Shown piece by piece: positions 46,469 through 59,951 of a DNA stretch of 64,000 nucleotides. The DNA comes from Seison nebaliae (lineage: Eukaryota; Rotifera; Pararotatoria; Seisonacea; Seisonidae): NCBI GenBank assembly GCA_023231475.1, contig JALJEE010000107.1, positions 1 through 64,000 on the forward strand. The letters run 5' to 3'. A program made the position numbers and the translations under genes. Every line of letters begins with the position of its first letter. The first letter of the stretch is position 1. The notes under the pieces were generated by a model. It was given only the letters and a program-made list of their open reading frames with translations. It searched no databases and was not told where the DNA came from.

Positions 46469-48758
46469 ATGCAATTTATAGATGGACGAACTGGTCAAGT
46501 CATCGATCCCACTATTGTTCGCGAAACATTTGGAATCCAAGGTTAGAGTCAAAATGCTGCTATTACAAAAACGACATAACGATGAGGAAAAAGGTCAATA
46601 GACGAAGAGGACGAAGAAGAGTTGAAAGCAAATAAGGCGAATGTAGATGGTAAATCCAATATTTTAATTAGTTTCAACAAAAACAAGAAAAGGAAACGAA
46701 CATGTCTTAATTTCACTCGAAGAACAAATAGGAATAGCACTTTATTATGATTATTATTATTATTCGAGAAGGTATGAACGGAACATAAGAAACAAATAGG
46801 AAAAGAAACTTCTATGAAGTACCTAATCTTAACTAGAAATTAGAAGGCAAAAAATTTATGAACGTAAATTTTAATGATGTTTAAGAAAATTGTATAGTAC
46901 GTAATGATGAAGAATTACCTGATTGAAATAGAAGTTTCATTAAGAAGAATTAGAAATATTATGACGAATAAAATTTGTTATTTTTTTTATGGAGAAATTT
47001 TGTGTTAAGAGAACCAATTAGGTGAACATGGAATCACTTTAGAAAGAAACTTTTCAAGAGATTAATTTATTTTCTTTTAGAAATGATGAAATTCCATTAC
47101 TTTTCCTATAATTTCACTCTTTAATTATTGATGTAACAGATCCGAATACATACCAACAACAAGAACAACGACAATCATTTGCAAATAATGACCAGGCAAC
47201 AAATTATTCGCAACAACAACTACCGTATTTAGGAGAAGAGAATAATTTGCAAGTAACACAGCAACAAGGTGATTTCAATAATAATTATATTGATCAAAAA
47301 ACTGCCACCGAATATAACGATCAAATTCAAGAGAGCCAATTCATGAAAAGTGGTAATTTCGATTCGTTTAATGATCAACAATATCAGCAAAATATGGAAA
47401 ATCATCGAATAACTCCAATATCGAATGGTGATGGAAATAATCCGCAATTATATTCCCAATCTCAAACACACGAACATTATCCGCCACCTCCCCAACCGTC
47501 AAACAATTCGATTGACAATCAAATATCGGAAAAGATAACGACATATGTGAAAACGTTCGATCCGAAAGGTAAAGAAGTTGTTGAAGAACATGTCGAATAT
47601 CGACCTTTATCACCGACAACTTTAAATGTAATCAAAGAGAATCCGATGGCACAATCCAAACTTCAGAATTCTTCAATCGTCTTAGAATCCCAACAACGAA
47701 ATAATTTGAATATTGATAAAATTGATTCATATCGTCAAATATTTGATGGCCATAAAAAGACGATTAAAGAAATCGAATCAACTGATATACAACCAGCCGG
47801 TGTTCGATCCAAACATCATAATTTCAGCACACCATTCGCTGTTGGTGGTAATCTGAGCAAGAATCGACGATTGTCAGCTTATCATGACAAATTTAAAAAG
47901 AAGAATGGTCAAAAGAAAGATTTGTCATCTAATGAACAATATGATCAATATCATCAACAACAACCCCAACAACCGTCGATACCGTTTAATTATGATGAAG
48001 ATAAAACAAATATGGAAGGAGATCCATCAATTCCTTATTATGATCCGAAATCGATAACGTATGTGAAGACTGATAAGAATAGTTTGTTCATGAGACCAAA
48101 ATTAGATCCGTCAGCATTACGTATGGCTGGTGTCCAATCGGGACCTAAAATTCAAGGAGCACCATTTGCTTTAGGTGGAGCATTTCAACAATATGGTCGA
48201 GAACAAAGAAAAACAATTCCTCATCATACAGCAGGAAAACCGACAACAGGACGCATTGTTGGAGCTCCATTTGCAACTGGTCATACTTTTATGAAATATA
48301 AATTTTTAGAGAGAAATGGCAATCCATTATCGCGAAAGAATGTTATAGATCTATCACAAAAACGAGAGATCATTAATTATGATAATGAACGTCAAAAATA
48401 TTATAATGAACCTGACAAATTTAGACCAAAAGTCGTCATAGAACCAAATGAAACTAATGTCGGTGTTAAATTAACACCAAGACGGCAAAGTAATCATAAT
48501 CAATCACATTCAAATCGTTTCGATTCACAATATACATCGAATGAAGCACTGCATCAAAATCATCCAGCACAACATCAACCACCATACCAGACACAAAGTT
48601 TCAGCGATTTACCAAACAATTTTTCGAACGATAACAATAACAACAACGGAAATAATACTAAATCGTTAACGGATCAATATTTCCATTATCAGAATCAGAA
48701 GATGGCAGAATCGTATGATAAACCGTTTAATGGAAATACGAATTCCATTGTCTATTAA
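46469..48758 (+). CDS. Gln/Asn-rich orphan protein with repeated APFA-G motif
   Basis: Unrecognised. Model: join(46469..46541, 47140..48758), 563 residues; the phase-1 join (G|AT) across a 598-nt intron starting GTTAGA is consistent. The frame stays open upstream of ATG 46469 to an acceptor CACAG at about 46442, so another 5' exon is possible. The first exon reads MQFIDGRTGQVIDPTIVRET. The long exon is Gln/Asn/Tyr-rich with three spaced copies of a (S/G)(T/A)PFA-G motif (near 47830, 48160 and 48260), each followed by a basic, Tyr/Phe-containing stretch, e.g. GAPFALGGAFQQYGREQRK and GAPFATGHTFMKYKF. Also VKTFDPKGKEVVEEHVEYRP near 47550. No membrane segment. The repeats may be binding modules of a structural protein; this is inference. 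Confidence 0.6.
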
Positions 48759-48869
48759 AATTGATTGAAACGAATTATTAATTAAACTTAATGTTCTTTC
48801 TAAAAATTAGAAATAATATATTAAATTTCTTCGATAATTTCAGTTCTTTAAAAAAAATTTCTTCGATTT

Positions 48870-48906
48870 AATAAAAATTTCTATTTTTTTTTATGTCAGT
48901 TTTATT
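48870..48906. terminator. Facing polyadenylation signals of convergent genes
   Basis: AATAAA on + at 48870-48875 (gene ending 48758) and AATAAA on - at 48901-48906 (P2 gene ending 48982). Transcripts of the two genes would overlap by tens of bases. Confidence 0.5.
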
Positions 48907-48981
48907 TTAGGAAGGAAAACTATTTGAAGTTTTTTTTAATTATAAATCGCAAAAAAATGAAATTGTCTTTGGGGGAAATTT

Positions 48982-49377
48982 TTAGAAATCGTCATCTCCA
49001 AACATACCACCCATATCCATGTCTTCATCATCCTCTTCCTCCTCTTCTTCTTTAACTTCTTCTTTCTTTTCTGCATCGGCAGAAGGAGCGGCACCACCAG
49101 CTGAAGCAGCAGCTCCACCAGCAGATACTCCCATTGATCCGACACGTTGCATTCCTTATAAAGGGAAAAATAAAGAATTAATTAGTTTGGATTAAGCTGA
49201 AAAACCTTCAGAAATTAATTCTTCCAAATCTTTCCCGTTTAATTCATCAACAATTTTTTTGGCACATTCCTCTTCGAATGTTCCATCGATAGCTCCGATG
49301 ACTTTCTTGATATCGCCGACTTGGATGTTTGAGTTGCCACTAAGAGCTAATAACATATATGCACTGAGATATTGCAT
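48982..49377 (-). CDS. RPLP2: 60S acidic ribosomal protein P2
   Basis: Stalk protein of the large ribosomal subunit, which recruits and activates elongation factors. Model: complement(join(48982..49154, 49206..49377)), 114 residues, with a 51-nt intron (GTTTTT...ATAAG). The N-terminal helical dimerisation domain is typical (MQYLSAYMLLALSGNSNIQV, then IKKVIGAI, VDELNGKDLEELISEG), followed by an Ala/Gly hinge (GGAAASAGGAAPSA) and a Lys/Glu acidic stretch. Odd: the C-terminus ends DMDMGGMFGDDDF instead of the near-universal DDDMGFGLFD that contacts translation factors. Reading frame and stop codon are clear. Confidence 0.93.
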
Positions 49378-51101
49378 GATAATTTATTGAAAATATCTTT
49401 AAGAATCTATGAGATATAATGACACGATGATACAGGAAAAAATAGTTTAGTCCAGAAAAGATTCAAGATATAAAAAAGTTGAAAAGAAAAAAAATGTGAA
49501 GGAAAATCATATTAGAATAATTTTTTAAAAGCTTAAAATTGGAAAATTTATATAATTATATCCAAATCAGTTATGAAAATAGAATTTGGAAAAATAAGGA
49601 AAATTTGAATTTTCCCATCCATAAACATGCATGTAAAAGAAGCAAAAACTTAAATTCTTAACATAAGCTCAACCAAATAGAACTATTTAATTTAGGAATA
49701 TTTCAACGTCTAATACAGTGGAAAAAATAATGAAACATTAGTGAATCAGGCGATTTGTTTCCACTTTTCTAATTGGAAGTTTTAAAATAAAAAATTTTCT
49801 TAAAACTTCTTCCCAATAATGCCAACTCATTTTTTCATTATAACAACATATAAGCTTATGTCTCTCTGCTGCTTCAAATGGAGAATGTATAATGTATAAT
49901 GAAAGTAAATATAAAAGAAATTTCCCGACAATTCAATAAGTATTAATCATAATTCTTTCTCAATTCACTAACTGCAATCTTCAATTCAATGAACTTTCAT
50001 TTATTTTCTTATTCATAATAAATTTTGAGAAAATAGTTTTATGGAAAGGAAACCTACAGATTGATAAAGTTTCCTTTTCTTTATCACGGAAGGCGTATAT
50101 CGATAGTAGTAGAATTATTAAATTGTATTATCGATGATGTAGGTGGACAATCATATTTGTATTTCATCTGCTAAACATAGTGGTGGACGGATGAACATAT
50201 TCATGCTTCGGGAATAATATTTCTTTATGTATTTATGTTGCGCCTGTCTATTTATACTTGTAACTGTTGTAGATAGATCGATAGATTAATCATTATATAT
50301 TTTATTATTATAATATTCGTCTAATATGTAGGGAAGGAATGATTGTTACGGGAAGTATTTTATTCTCCTTTAGTAACTAATTGCTATATTCCTTCATTAT
50401 ATTAAAAGAAATGTTTTTATCCTCAAACATTCGCCTTCCATTTTACCTCCTCTCATTATAGCCGTAGTCAACAAATATAGCCACTGTAAAAGATAGCGAT
50501 TATTATTGTTATTAGAACAATAATTAAATTAATGGATGATTATTATATTAGAAATTCCACAAGGGAAGAAAACATTTCTCTTCATTTTAGAGAGAAAGCT
50601 CTTCTTTTCCTTTCCTTTTCCGTTCTATTCCTCCATTTTATTCAACTAGGACTGAAATTGAATCGAATTGAAGTGGACTAGAAAGAGTTGAGGCTTCCAA
50701 TTCATATTAGTTCGTTCGGAAATTTCTAAATTTCGAGTTAGCTCATTAATTCGGAGAAGAATAATTAATTGAAAACCGTTATGAACGACAATATGAAATT
50801 CTTAAGTTTACAATGCATAAATTATAAAGTGAACACTCTCGTACTAGCGAATATATGTAGAGTAGCAAGGATCATAGTTAAACTTTGATCGATTCGAATG
50901 TTTGGTGAGACGATGTATGAGTACAATTTATCATTTCCTTCATTTTCACACCACTTCTCTAACAACTTCTCAAATTATTTAAAATGAAGTTCACTTATTT
51001 ATCAACTCATATTTCCATCATCCCGCATACAAACGCAAGAATATTCTTGTAATTGGCAGAAGAAGAAAGTAGTTTTTCTTGAAAATCTAACAACTGAATA
51101 A

Positions 51102-51119
51102 TAGAGAGACAGAGAGAGG

Positions 51120-51149
<30 letters not shown>
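51102..51149. repeat. (GA)n-rich microsatellite
   Basis: Purine tract of GA and GAAA units. Confidence 0.85.
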
Positions 51150-51150
<1 letters not shown>

Positions 51151-52649
51151 GTAGAAAGAGATGATATATATATTCATAAACATGCTTACCGTATATTCTT
51201 TTTCAATTCTTCTCCCATTCAATTCGTCGTTTGTTAAACGTGTTTGATTGAGAAGGATGATAGAAAGGATGTTGCATTCACATGAAAATGAATGTTGTGC
51301 AAATCGTAAAATGAGAGTAAATTGAAGAATATAGTAAAGAAATGCTTTGTTTTTTTTCCTGCGTTATTTTTTCCTTTCTTTATATTCATTCATTCACTCA
51401 GTCATTTACTTATTATTATTATATTATAATTCATTCCCCATTGATTAGTTTCTTTAAAGAAGAGTGAAAATAATGTTTTATTTCAAATACATGTCTTTTC
51501 TTATGTATACATCTTGGAATGACTGGAAAATGAAATTTTTTTTAAAAATTTCTATGGGTGCCTGGCTCGAAGTAAGCGCAAGATTTATAATATTAAAGTA
51601 GCTATGGTTTTTTTTTGACTAATACATCATATGCGAATAGTATGTACATATGTATATGACTGTGTAGAGGGAACAAATGATACCGGGAATAAGTATTCAC
51701 CTCGTAATTTAGTATGCTTATACGTCCTACAATGTAAGAGTTGTGGATTAATTATTATTAAAATTTTTGTTATTTTTTTTAAGAAAACGTACATGAACTC
51801 AATTTTGCTTTATTCTAACTCGTAAATCGCAATAATCTGTGAAATTTTGCTTTGTCTGTCAATTATGGATATACATAAGAACCCTAATAACTCTCCTCCC
51901 TAACATCATTCACTTGTTTAATCAACCGTTATTTCATAAGTTTGTTAATTTAAATTTAATTAGAATTATCACTCTTCATTGTTCACGGTAAGAGAAGAGA
52001 TAGAGTTTGGAGAGTATGAGCTGGAGAAGAACTAAAAGTATGGAGTGTCAACTTGTTAAACGTTTCTCTTCACTAATTCAACTGTTTTATTCCTAAATTA
52101 TAATAACAAATAAAGTTATTTGAAATTAGTTCGACGATAATTTGAGTAAATTTAAATTTAAGTGATGAGAGGAGGTGATGGAGAGAGGAAGGGAAACTAC
52201 GAATTAAAGGACGGGGTCATAAACTTATTGGATGTTAAGGGGGGAAATGATAATCAATTACCAATCAGTCAACATTCATATGTAGATTACCATAAATCCT
52301 AATCTATCATCCAGTCATCGCTCATCACTATGCTTAGAAATTTGTTTTAATTCAATTAATAATTCTTCTTTCATCCCAATTAAGTGGCTGTATCGTTTAT
52401 TTATTTATTAAAATTAAATTTTAAACAGTTATAATGTTCACGCGTCGTGTGTGCACAGAGAATTATTTAGTCCCTTTCTCATTGTTCGAATGATGAATGT
52501 ACATTATTTTGTATTTCATATTCAAAACGTCTACCGTCCATATCATCTGTTTATGGTCCCGTGTATTTCTTTTCTGTTATTTTTTATATACAACCAATTT
52601 CCCTCACTACATAAAACTGAATGTTCGTCGACGAATACAAGTGTGCCCC

Positions 52650-52742
52650 ATGTATATGTATATATGTGTGTATGTGTGTGTGTGTGTGTGTGTGTGAGTT
52701 GAGAGGGTGAGATGCATGTGTATATGTGTGTGTGTGTGTGTG
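52650..52742. repeat. (GT)n-rich microsatellite, two blocks
   Basis: Two TG-rich blocks separated by about 30 nt containing GTTGAGAGGGTGAGATGC; long alternating purine-pyrimidine DNA. Confidence 0.9.
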
Positions 52743-53518
52743 ACTTCGTATCAACCATAAAAGAATTTTATTCCTTCTTGATTTTATTCTATTGAATTTC
52801 CTTCCAATTCTTCTAAATGATATAATGGGGATTCTACAATTATTTGTCTTCTATCGCCTACAACACTCATTTGTATATTAATTGTGCGCACCATGTGAGT
52901 TGGATTGGTACGTATGTGCAATTCATAGTAACATGAGTTTCCCGCCTCCTTTCCACTGGAGAATAATATTTCTTATGGAAACACAGATACATATTATACG
53001 GTGGGAAATGGTATGGACATAGAAGGAAGAGATCGATGTATTTCGTGAGAAAGACATCCGGACATCATCATTCTCCACGTTCAAATGTCTTCTTATATTT
53101 TCGACATATATTGACTTGCTTCTGATCTTGCTGCCCATTGTGAATTGACAACAGCAGTCGCAGTAAAATTAGGAATTGTTATAGATCATTCTCGTCTTTA
53201 TGATTTCTTTGTAGTGAAGAAGAAGAAGTTTCTTTCTCCATTTCCCATGATTACGTACACACTGTTGTTGTTATTGATGATCATTTTATTTATTTATATT
53301 TAACGTTTTTTTTTTTAATATTTGTTCCAATGTCATTGTTCATTCAATCATCTTCTCTTTCTTGGACGTTCTCTTTGAACGAACGTATCCGCTACCAATT
53401 ATTTTTCTCTTGGACAGAATCCTTCATAGGAAGATGAAAGAGTATTATACTCAATCTATATATATATGTAATTTTGGTTGACTTTGTTACATATAAGTAG
53501 TGATGAGTTGACCTTCAT

Positions 53519-53643
53519 TCATATATATTTATATATATATATATATATATATTACTTTATATGAATATATCAATATTATATTACACACCATATTATTTTT
53601 TATTGTGATTATGATGATGATAATGATGATGATGATGATGATG
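53519..53643. repeat. (TA)n and (GAT)n microsatellites
   Basis: TA alternation at about 53519-53552 and GAT triplets at about 53610-53643, with AT-rich sequence between. Confidence 0.85.
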
Positions 53644-54548
53644 TTAAAAGAATGAAGTAAGTAGTTGGAAAATAAATGATAAATTATCGATTATAACGAC
53701 ATTCTCTTGGAGAAAGCTGATTGAAAAGAAGTACAATATTATCATTATTATCATCATCATCATCGTCCGATATTAGTTAATCAATATTCACCAACATCTA
53801 TTTGTCCATTTAATAATGATGTCTTCTGATCGGTTAATGCAATATCATTTCAAGTTTACGAAATTTCTTCTCCTCATAATCGATAACAGATTCATCATCT
53901 CTTCGAATTCGACATTTTCCCAAAAGATACAAATGAACAAGATAGAGAACGATTTATCATCTAATTTCTTCCCAATTTTCTTGGAACTACTATCAATGAT
54001 TATAATAATTATGATGAAGATTTCTTTTTATACACAATCCACAAATAATTGATAAAGATGATGATTTGTGATATGTGAGAGAGTTATTTCAAATTTCTTC
54101 CTTCCAACTCTTACATTCTATCCATCTATTCAATGGAATCATCTTCATTCTATTTCTTCATCATCATCATCAGCTTTTTCCGTCTCGTTTTATAAATGGT
54201 CATATCATCATATCTAATTCAACTATCATCTTCTACATTTCGTCTTACATGAATTATCTTTCTTTTATGAGTTGAGTCAATAAAGAAGTTGTTCGTTAGA
54301 CTCACGCGAATTAAATATATTTTAAAGTCCTTTTCTTTATATGTCTAAGAATTTACTTATTTATTCAATTTTCCATTGTACTACATTCACTTTCTATTTG
54401 GCCAAATTAGATTGTTTGTAAATTTTTATTTAGAAGATTCTTGGATGATTTGCAATTTTTGATATAAATTTCATTAAAATCTTAATCAAATATGGTTTCC
54501 ATTAATCTTCTCTATCTCTAATTCTTCAATTCATTCAATTTTATATAG

Positions 54549-57500
54549 GCACAACAAGAGTCATATCGAGAGGCGACAAAGCCTTCCGGTCAGAATGCGA
54601 AGAAGAAAGGAAAGAAAAAGAATCAGATGGAAGATCTCAAGAAAGAGTTGGAGATGGAAGATCATAGATTATCTCCGGAAGAACTCTTCGCCAAATATGA
54701 AGTGGATAAAACGACAGTTTAAATTTTCATTAATTTCATCTCTCAATAATTTATAAAAAACTCATTTTTAAAGGGATTGAGTGATAATGAAGCAAGAATT
54801 CGATTAGATCGAGATGGACCGAATGCCCTCTCCCCACCAAAAACTACACCGGAATGGGTCAAATTTTGTAAGCAGTTATTTGGCGGTTTTTCCATGTTGT
54901 TGTGGGCTGGAGCAATTCTTTGTTATATTGCTTATACCATCCAAGTGACGACGTTAGAAGAAGCACCGAAAGATAATATTTATTTGGGAATTATTCTAAC
55001 TGGTGTTGTCATTTTAACCGGAATCTTTTCATATTACCAAGAAGCTAAATCATCAAGAATTATGGAATCATTTAAGAATATGGTGCCCCAATTCGCTTTA
55101 GTATTGAGACAGGGTGAGAAGAAGAATTTGCGAGCAGAAGAATTGGTCATTGGTGATATAATCGACATTAAAAGTGGAGATCGTATTCCTGCCGATATTC
55201 GAGTATTGAAAGCACAAGGATTAAAAGTGGACAATTCCTCTCTAACTGGTGAATCGGAACCGCAATCTCGTGGTCCAGATAATACGAATGATAATCCATT
55301 GGAAACTCGATGTCTCGCTTTCTTCTCTACGAATTGTGTTGAAGGAAATGCAACCGGTCTTGTTATTCGATGTGGTGACAATACAGTCATGGGACGTATT
55401 GCTAATTTGACTTCCAATTTGGATAGTGGACAAACGCCAATTTCAAGAGAAATCGATCATTTCATTCACATCATTTCTGGTGTAGCTATCTTCCTCGGTG
55501 TATCATTCTTTATTATCGCCAAGAGTCTCCAATATCGATGGTTGGATGCTGTCATTTTTTTGATCGGAATTATTGTAGCGAATGTACCTGAAGGATTATT
55601 GGCAACTGTCACTGTCTGTTTGACATTGACAGCGAAGAGAATGGCAAGAAAGAATTGTCTTGTGAAGAATTTGGAAGCTGTCGAAACATTAGGATCTACA
55701 TCGACTATTTGCTCTGATAAAACAGGAACATTGACACAAAATCGTATGACGGTGGCACATATGTGGTTCGATAATAATATCATCGAAGCTGATACGACAG
55801 AAGATCAAAGTGGAAATACATTTAATCGAAAAGCATTCGGATGGATCGCATTGTCACGATGTGCACAATTATGTAATCGTGCTGAATTTAAAACGGAAGC
55901 AGATAATATGTCCAAACCAGTCCTTCAACGAGAATGTAATGGTGATGCATCAGAATCAGCTTTATTGAAATGTGTCGAATTATCATCAGGAAATGTGAGT
56001 AGATATCGTCAAAGTAATCCAAAGATTGCTGAAATTCCTTTCAATTCAACGAACAAATATCAAGTTTCTATTCATCGAACAGATGATGGAGATCCAAGAT
56101 TCTTATTAGTAATGAAAGGAGCACCTGAACGAATTCTTGAACGTTGTAGTACCATTTTCATCGACAACGAAGAACAACCATTAGATGATGCATGGAAAGC
56201 GAAATTTGAAGAAGCATATATCAATCTTGGAGGTTTAGGAGAACGTGTCTTAGGTTTTTGTGATTTTCGATTACCACAAGACAAATTCCATCCCAAATAT
56301 GCGTTCGATGTTGATGATGTAAATTTTCCATTAGAAGAATTTCGTTTCTTAGGATTAATGTCTATGATTGATCCACCTCGTGCTGCTGTACCTGGTGCTG
56401 TATCGAAATGTCGATCAGCTGGTATCAAAATTATTATGGTAACAGGAGATCATCCAATTACTGCACATGCCATTGCTAAATCTGTTGGAATAATTTCTCC
56501 AAACAGTGAGACACCGGAAGATATGGCAAAACGATTAGGAAAGAATGTGAACGAAATTGACCATAGTAAATGTAGTGCGGCAGTTATTCATGGAAATGAT
56601 TTGAAGAATTATTCACCCTCAGATATCGATGATGTATTGAAAACACATGCAGAAATCGTTTTTGCTAGAACGTCACCACAACAGAAATTGATTATTGTCG
56701 AAGGTTGTCAACGACAGGGACAAATCGTCGCTGTAACTGGTGATGGTGTCAATGATTCACCAGCATTAAAGAAAGCTGATATCGGCGTTGCTATGGGTAT
56801 CGCTGGTTCAGATGTGAGTAAACAAGCTGCCGATATGATTCTCTTGGATGATAATTTCGCTTCAATTGTAGTCGGAGTAGAAGAAGGTTTCATTTGACTT
56901 TTTTAAAATTTTTTTAATAATTTTTTAAAAAATTTTTAAAAAATTTTAAGGTCGTTTAATTTTCGATAATTTGAAGAAATCGATCGCTTATACATTAACA
57001 TCGAATATTCCCGAAATCACACCGTTTTTGGTGTTCATCGTTTCAGATATTCCTCTTCCTTTGGGAACTGTAACAATTCTATGTATCGATTTGGGAACTG
57101 ATCTCTTCCCAGCTATTTCTTTGGCGTACGAGAAAGCGGAAACAGATATTATGAGAAGAAAACCTCGTGATCCAATCAATGATAAATTGGTCAATCAACG
57201 TCTCATTTCCATCACTTACGGTCAAATCGGTTTCATTCAGGTTATAATTAAAATTTAAGAAAATATTTTCAAAAAATTTTTCTCTTATTTTTTTGAAGGC
57301 AACTGCCGGTTTCTTTGCCTATACGGTAATTATGGCAGAAAATGGATTTTGGCCAAGTCGTTTATTTGGAATTCGTGCCGCTTGGGACTCGTCAGCAATT
57401 AACGATTTAGAAGATTCTTATGGACAAGTTAATTATTTCATTTTTTTTCCAGTTCTTATTCTAGACATTTAAAGGAATGGACATTTCAACAACGAAAAAC

Positions 57501-57936
57501 ATTAGAATATACTTGTCATACAGCTTTCTTCGTCTCCATCGTTATCGTACAATGGACCGATTTGCTTATTTGTAAAACGAGACGTCTCTCAATCTTACAA
57601 CAAGGAATGAAGTTAATAATTTTTGATAGAAAATTTAAAAATTTTATAATTTTCCTTTTTTAATAGAAATCATGTGATGACATTCGCCTTATTCTTCGAA
57701 ACAGCACTTGCTGCTTTCTTGGCATATTGTCCCGGTATGGATAAAGTTTGTCTATTTATTAATTCTTTCTCATTTTATTATTAATCCAATAGGGTATTCA
57801 TATGTATCCGTTACGTGCATCTTGGTGGTTACCAGCACTACCCTTCTGCATAATAATATTGATTTATGATGAAGTACGTAAATATCTAATAAGAAAGAAT
57901 CCTCACGGATGGGTAGAACAGGAAACGTACTACTAG
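54549..57936 (+). CDS. Na+/K+-ATPase alpha subunit, first exon missing
   Basis: P-type ATPase of the plasma membrane exchanging Na+ for K+. Model: join(54549..54716, 54774..56886, 56951..57240, 57299..57427, 57475..57611, 57667..57745, 57793..57936), 1019 residues plus a short unseen 5' exon (human about 1023). Visible: Lys-rich N-terminus, [36 protein letters not shown] (actuator), [10 protein letters not shown] (M4), phosphorylation motif [45 protein letters not shown] in M5, CIDLGTD in M6, C-terminal WVEQETYY. The first extracellular loop keeps Gln and Asn at the positions of the ouabain-sensitive Q111/N122. All six introns are 47-64 nt with GTT donors. Odd: [11 protein letters not shown] (usually IIANIPLPLG), and FFETALAAF in M9 (usually FEETALAAF). 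Confidence 0.97.
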
Positions 57937-59951
57937 TCGTCGGAATAGATAGAGAATCGATCAATTCAATGAACGAAGAACGACCGAAACATTTATTCTG
58001 ACTAACTATTTTTTATATCAATTTATTGAGATATGATGCAACTGATTGATGAGTTCAAATACAAATCGAATTAATGAGAGAAATATATCGATTTATTTAA
58101 ATTAATGTAGCAAAAAACAAATTCTCCATTCGAATTTTTCCATCATTCATTTGGAATATTTCAATGGAAATTTTTTCATTTTAACATTTTTTTTTGTTTA
58201 AAAAATTTTCCTTACTTTTCTCCTCCTACTTTCTTTTTCAAATTGTTGATAACAAATAACAAAATATTTTCATTTGTTTTCTTTCGTTTCTCTTTATTAT
58301 TCTTATATTATTCTTATATTATACAAACTCACACACACATACACACACACTCACACACATACACACACAATATATATGATTTATTGTCGGATCTATCTAT
58401 AGCAGGTTTATGCACAAAACGAAACCTTAAAATTTAATATTTTTCAAAATTTCATAATTGAACATTCTTTCGTTCTCCGGGTCGTAAAAATATATACAAT
58501 AGATATTTCTCCATTTTCTTTCATTTATATATTAGTGTCAGAAACATCGTCATAAAAGTATTGTGCACAAAAAATGCACAATCTCATCCTATGGAAAATA
58601 ACAGTAATAATGTAATTTTGAGAAATTTCGAAAAGAACACACAACAGAAAAATTGATCGATTCTTTACATTTTTTGGAAGAATTTTGGAAATGAAAATTT
58701 TCCCTCGAAACATTTCCTTGTTCGAATTTATTTAAAATGAGCAGAACCGTCTCGAAATTTTCCTTTTTAATTATTCCTTCCTCCAAATTTATTATTAACT
58801 CGCAGATTCATTGATTATCGTTAAAAATTAAATGTTTTCCTTTGTTATATTAGTAGAATTAGCGATTAATCAAAATTTTTATTCTTTCCATCATCCATCA
58901 TCACTTTATGATCGATTAACAGCGATTTTTACTTACTAATCGGTCAATTTCCTTCTTTTCATCCAAATTAAAAAATAAGAAATGAAAATTTCATATTTAA
59001 CTTAAATAGATCGATATTTACGTTTTGGATATTGGAATGGGCAATTTATGAGAAATGGAAATAATGATCAGTTCATCATCATTCGAGATATATTTCATCC
59101 TGTTCAAATATTTTAATTCAATTTATAATGATTATTATCAATATTTCACTTTTTTTTTATTATACAATTTTAATGATGAAGATTAGAAATTAAATTATTT
59201 TTCGTTGTATCTCTTACTATGCAAATGCAGTAACGATATTTGACATATCCGAATTGAACCAGAAATATAACAAAAGAACAAGAAATTATGTCGATTAAGA
59301 AAACTGATTTGAAATTGTTTTACTGGAAATTTAAGAAAATAGATTGAGATAACAGTTACCATATATACTAGATATTAGATACATGTATATTTGCCATGAA
59401 ATTTATTAGATCAATATTTCATCGATTATTTAATGATTATAGAATATTGTCAATATTATGTTTATGATTTTTTCCAAATAATATGGCTATTCTAACTATG
59501 ATTTTATTTCTTAACATTTTTATTAATTTTTATTAATTTTTATTTTCATTATCTTTCCTTCTTTTATTATGATATGTGATTAAAATTGTCCACGTATATT
59601 GTAACTATCTATATTAAGGAATTAAAGGATGAATTAAAATAATTTCTGTTGGTTGTAGAAATGATATACAACATCTAATGCTTCTGATCAATTGATTATG
59701 AATAGTATTAGATATTATGTATTAGATATGATGAAGAAATATTTATGATGAAAATATATTTCTTATTAATTTAAAGCAAAAAAAACGAAAAATAGTTAAT
59801 GAGTATAAATTGGTATTGTAAGTGATCTGTTGACAACACCGGTGTCTATTTTTATGTGTTAAGAAGGATCAATTTTTGTGTTTTGGTTCGTTTGTAAAAA
59901 AAATGTTTTAATTCTTCTTCAATTCATTCAATTTGTTTTGGAAGTGTGTAT
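57937..59951. other. Intergenic region between convergent genes
   Basis: About 2 kb of 3' sequence for the ATPase (+) and the K+ channel (-). An AC-rich microsatellite is at 58325-58371, and a short inverted repeat ATTGTGCA/TGCACAAT near 58560-58582. No gene seen. Confidence 0.5.
58325..58371. repeat. (AC)n-rich microsatellite
   Basis: CACA tracts with CATA and CTCA interruptions. Confidence 0.85.

Larger units (their letters stand above)
49378..54548. other. Gene-free, microsatellite-rich region
   Basis: Over 5 kb without a supportable gene between the P2 start (leftward) and the first recognised Na+/K+-ATPase exon. It must contain the P2 promoter and most likely the small first coding exon, 5' UTR and promoter of the ATPase gene, which I could not locate. 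Simple repeats at 51102-51149, 52650-52742, 53519-53552 and 53610-53643. Confidence 0.5.

Noticed and set aside
52451-52758. Overlapping open frames on both strands
   Set aside because: They are generated by the GT/AC microsatellite, which has no stops in several frames.
55034-56893. Several antisense ORFs opposite the Na+/K+-ATPase
   Set aside because: Shadows of the strongly biased coding strand. No independent support.
58560-58582. Inverted repeat ATTGTGCA/TGCACAAT
   Set aside because: Short stem in low-complexity DNA; the word is common in this AT-rich sequence.
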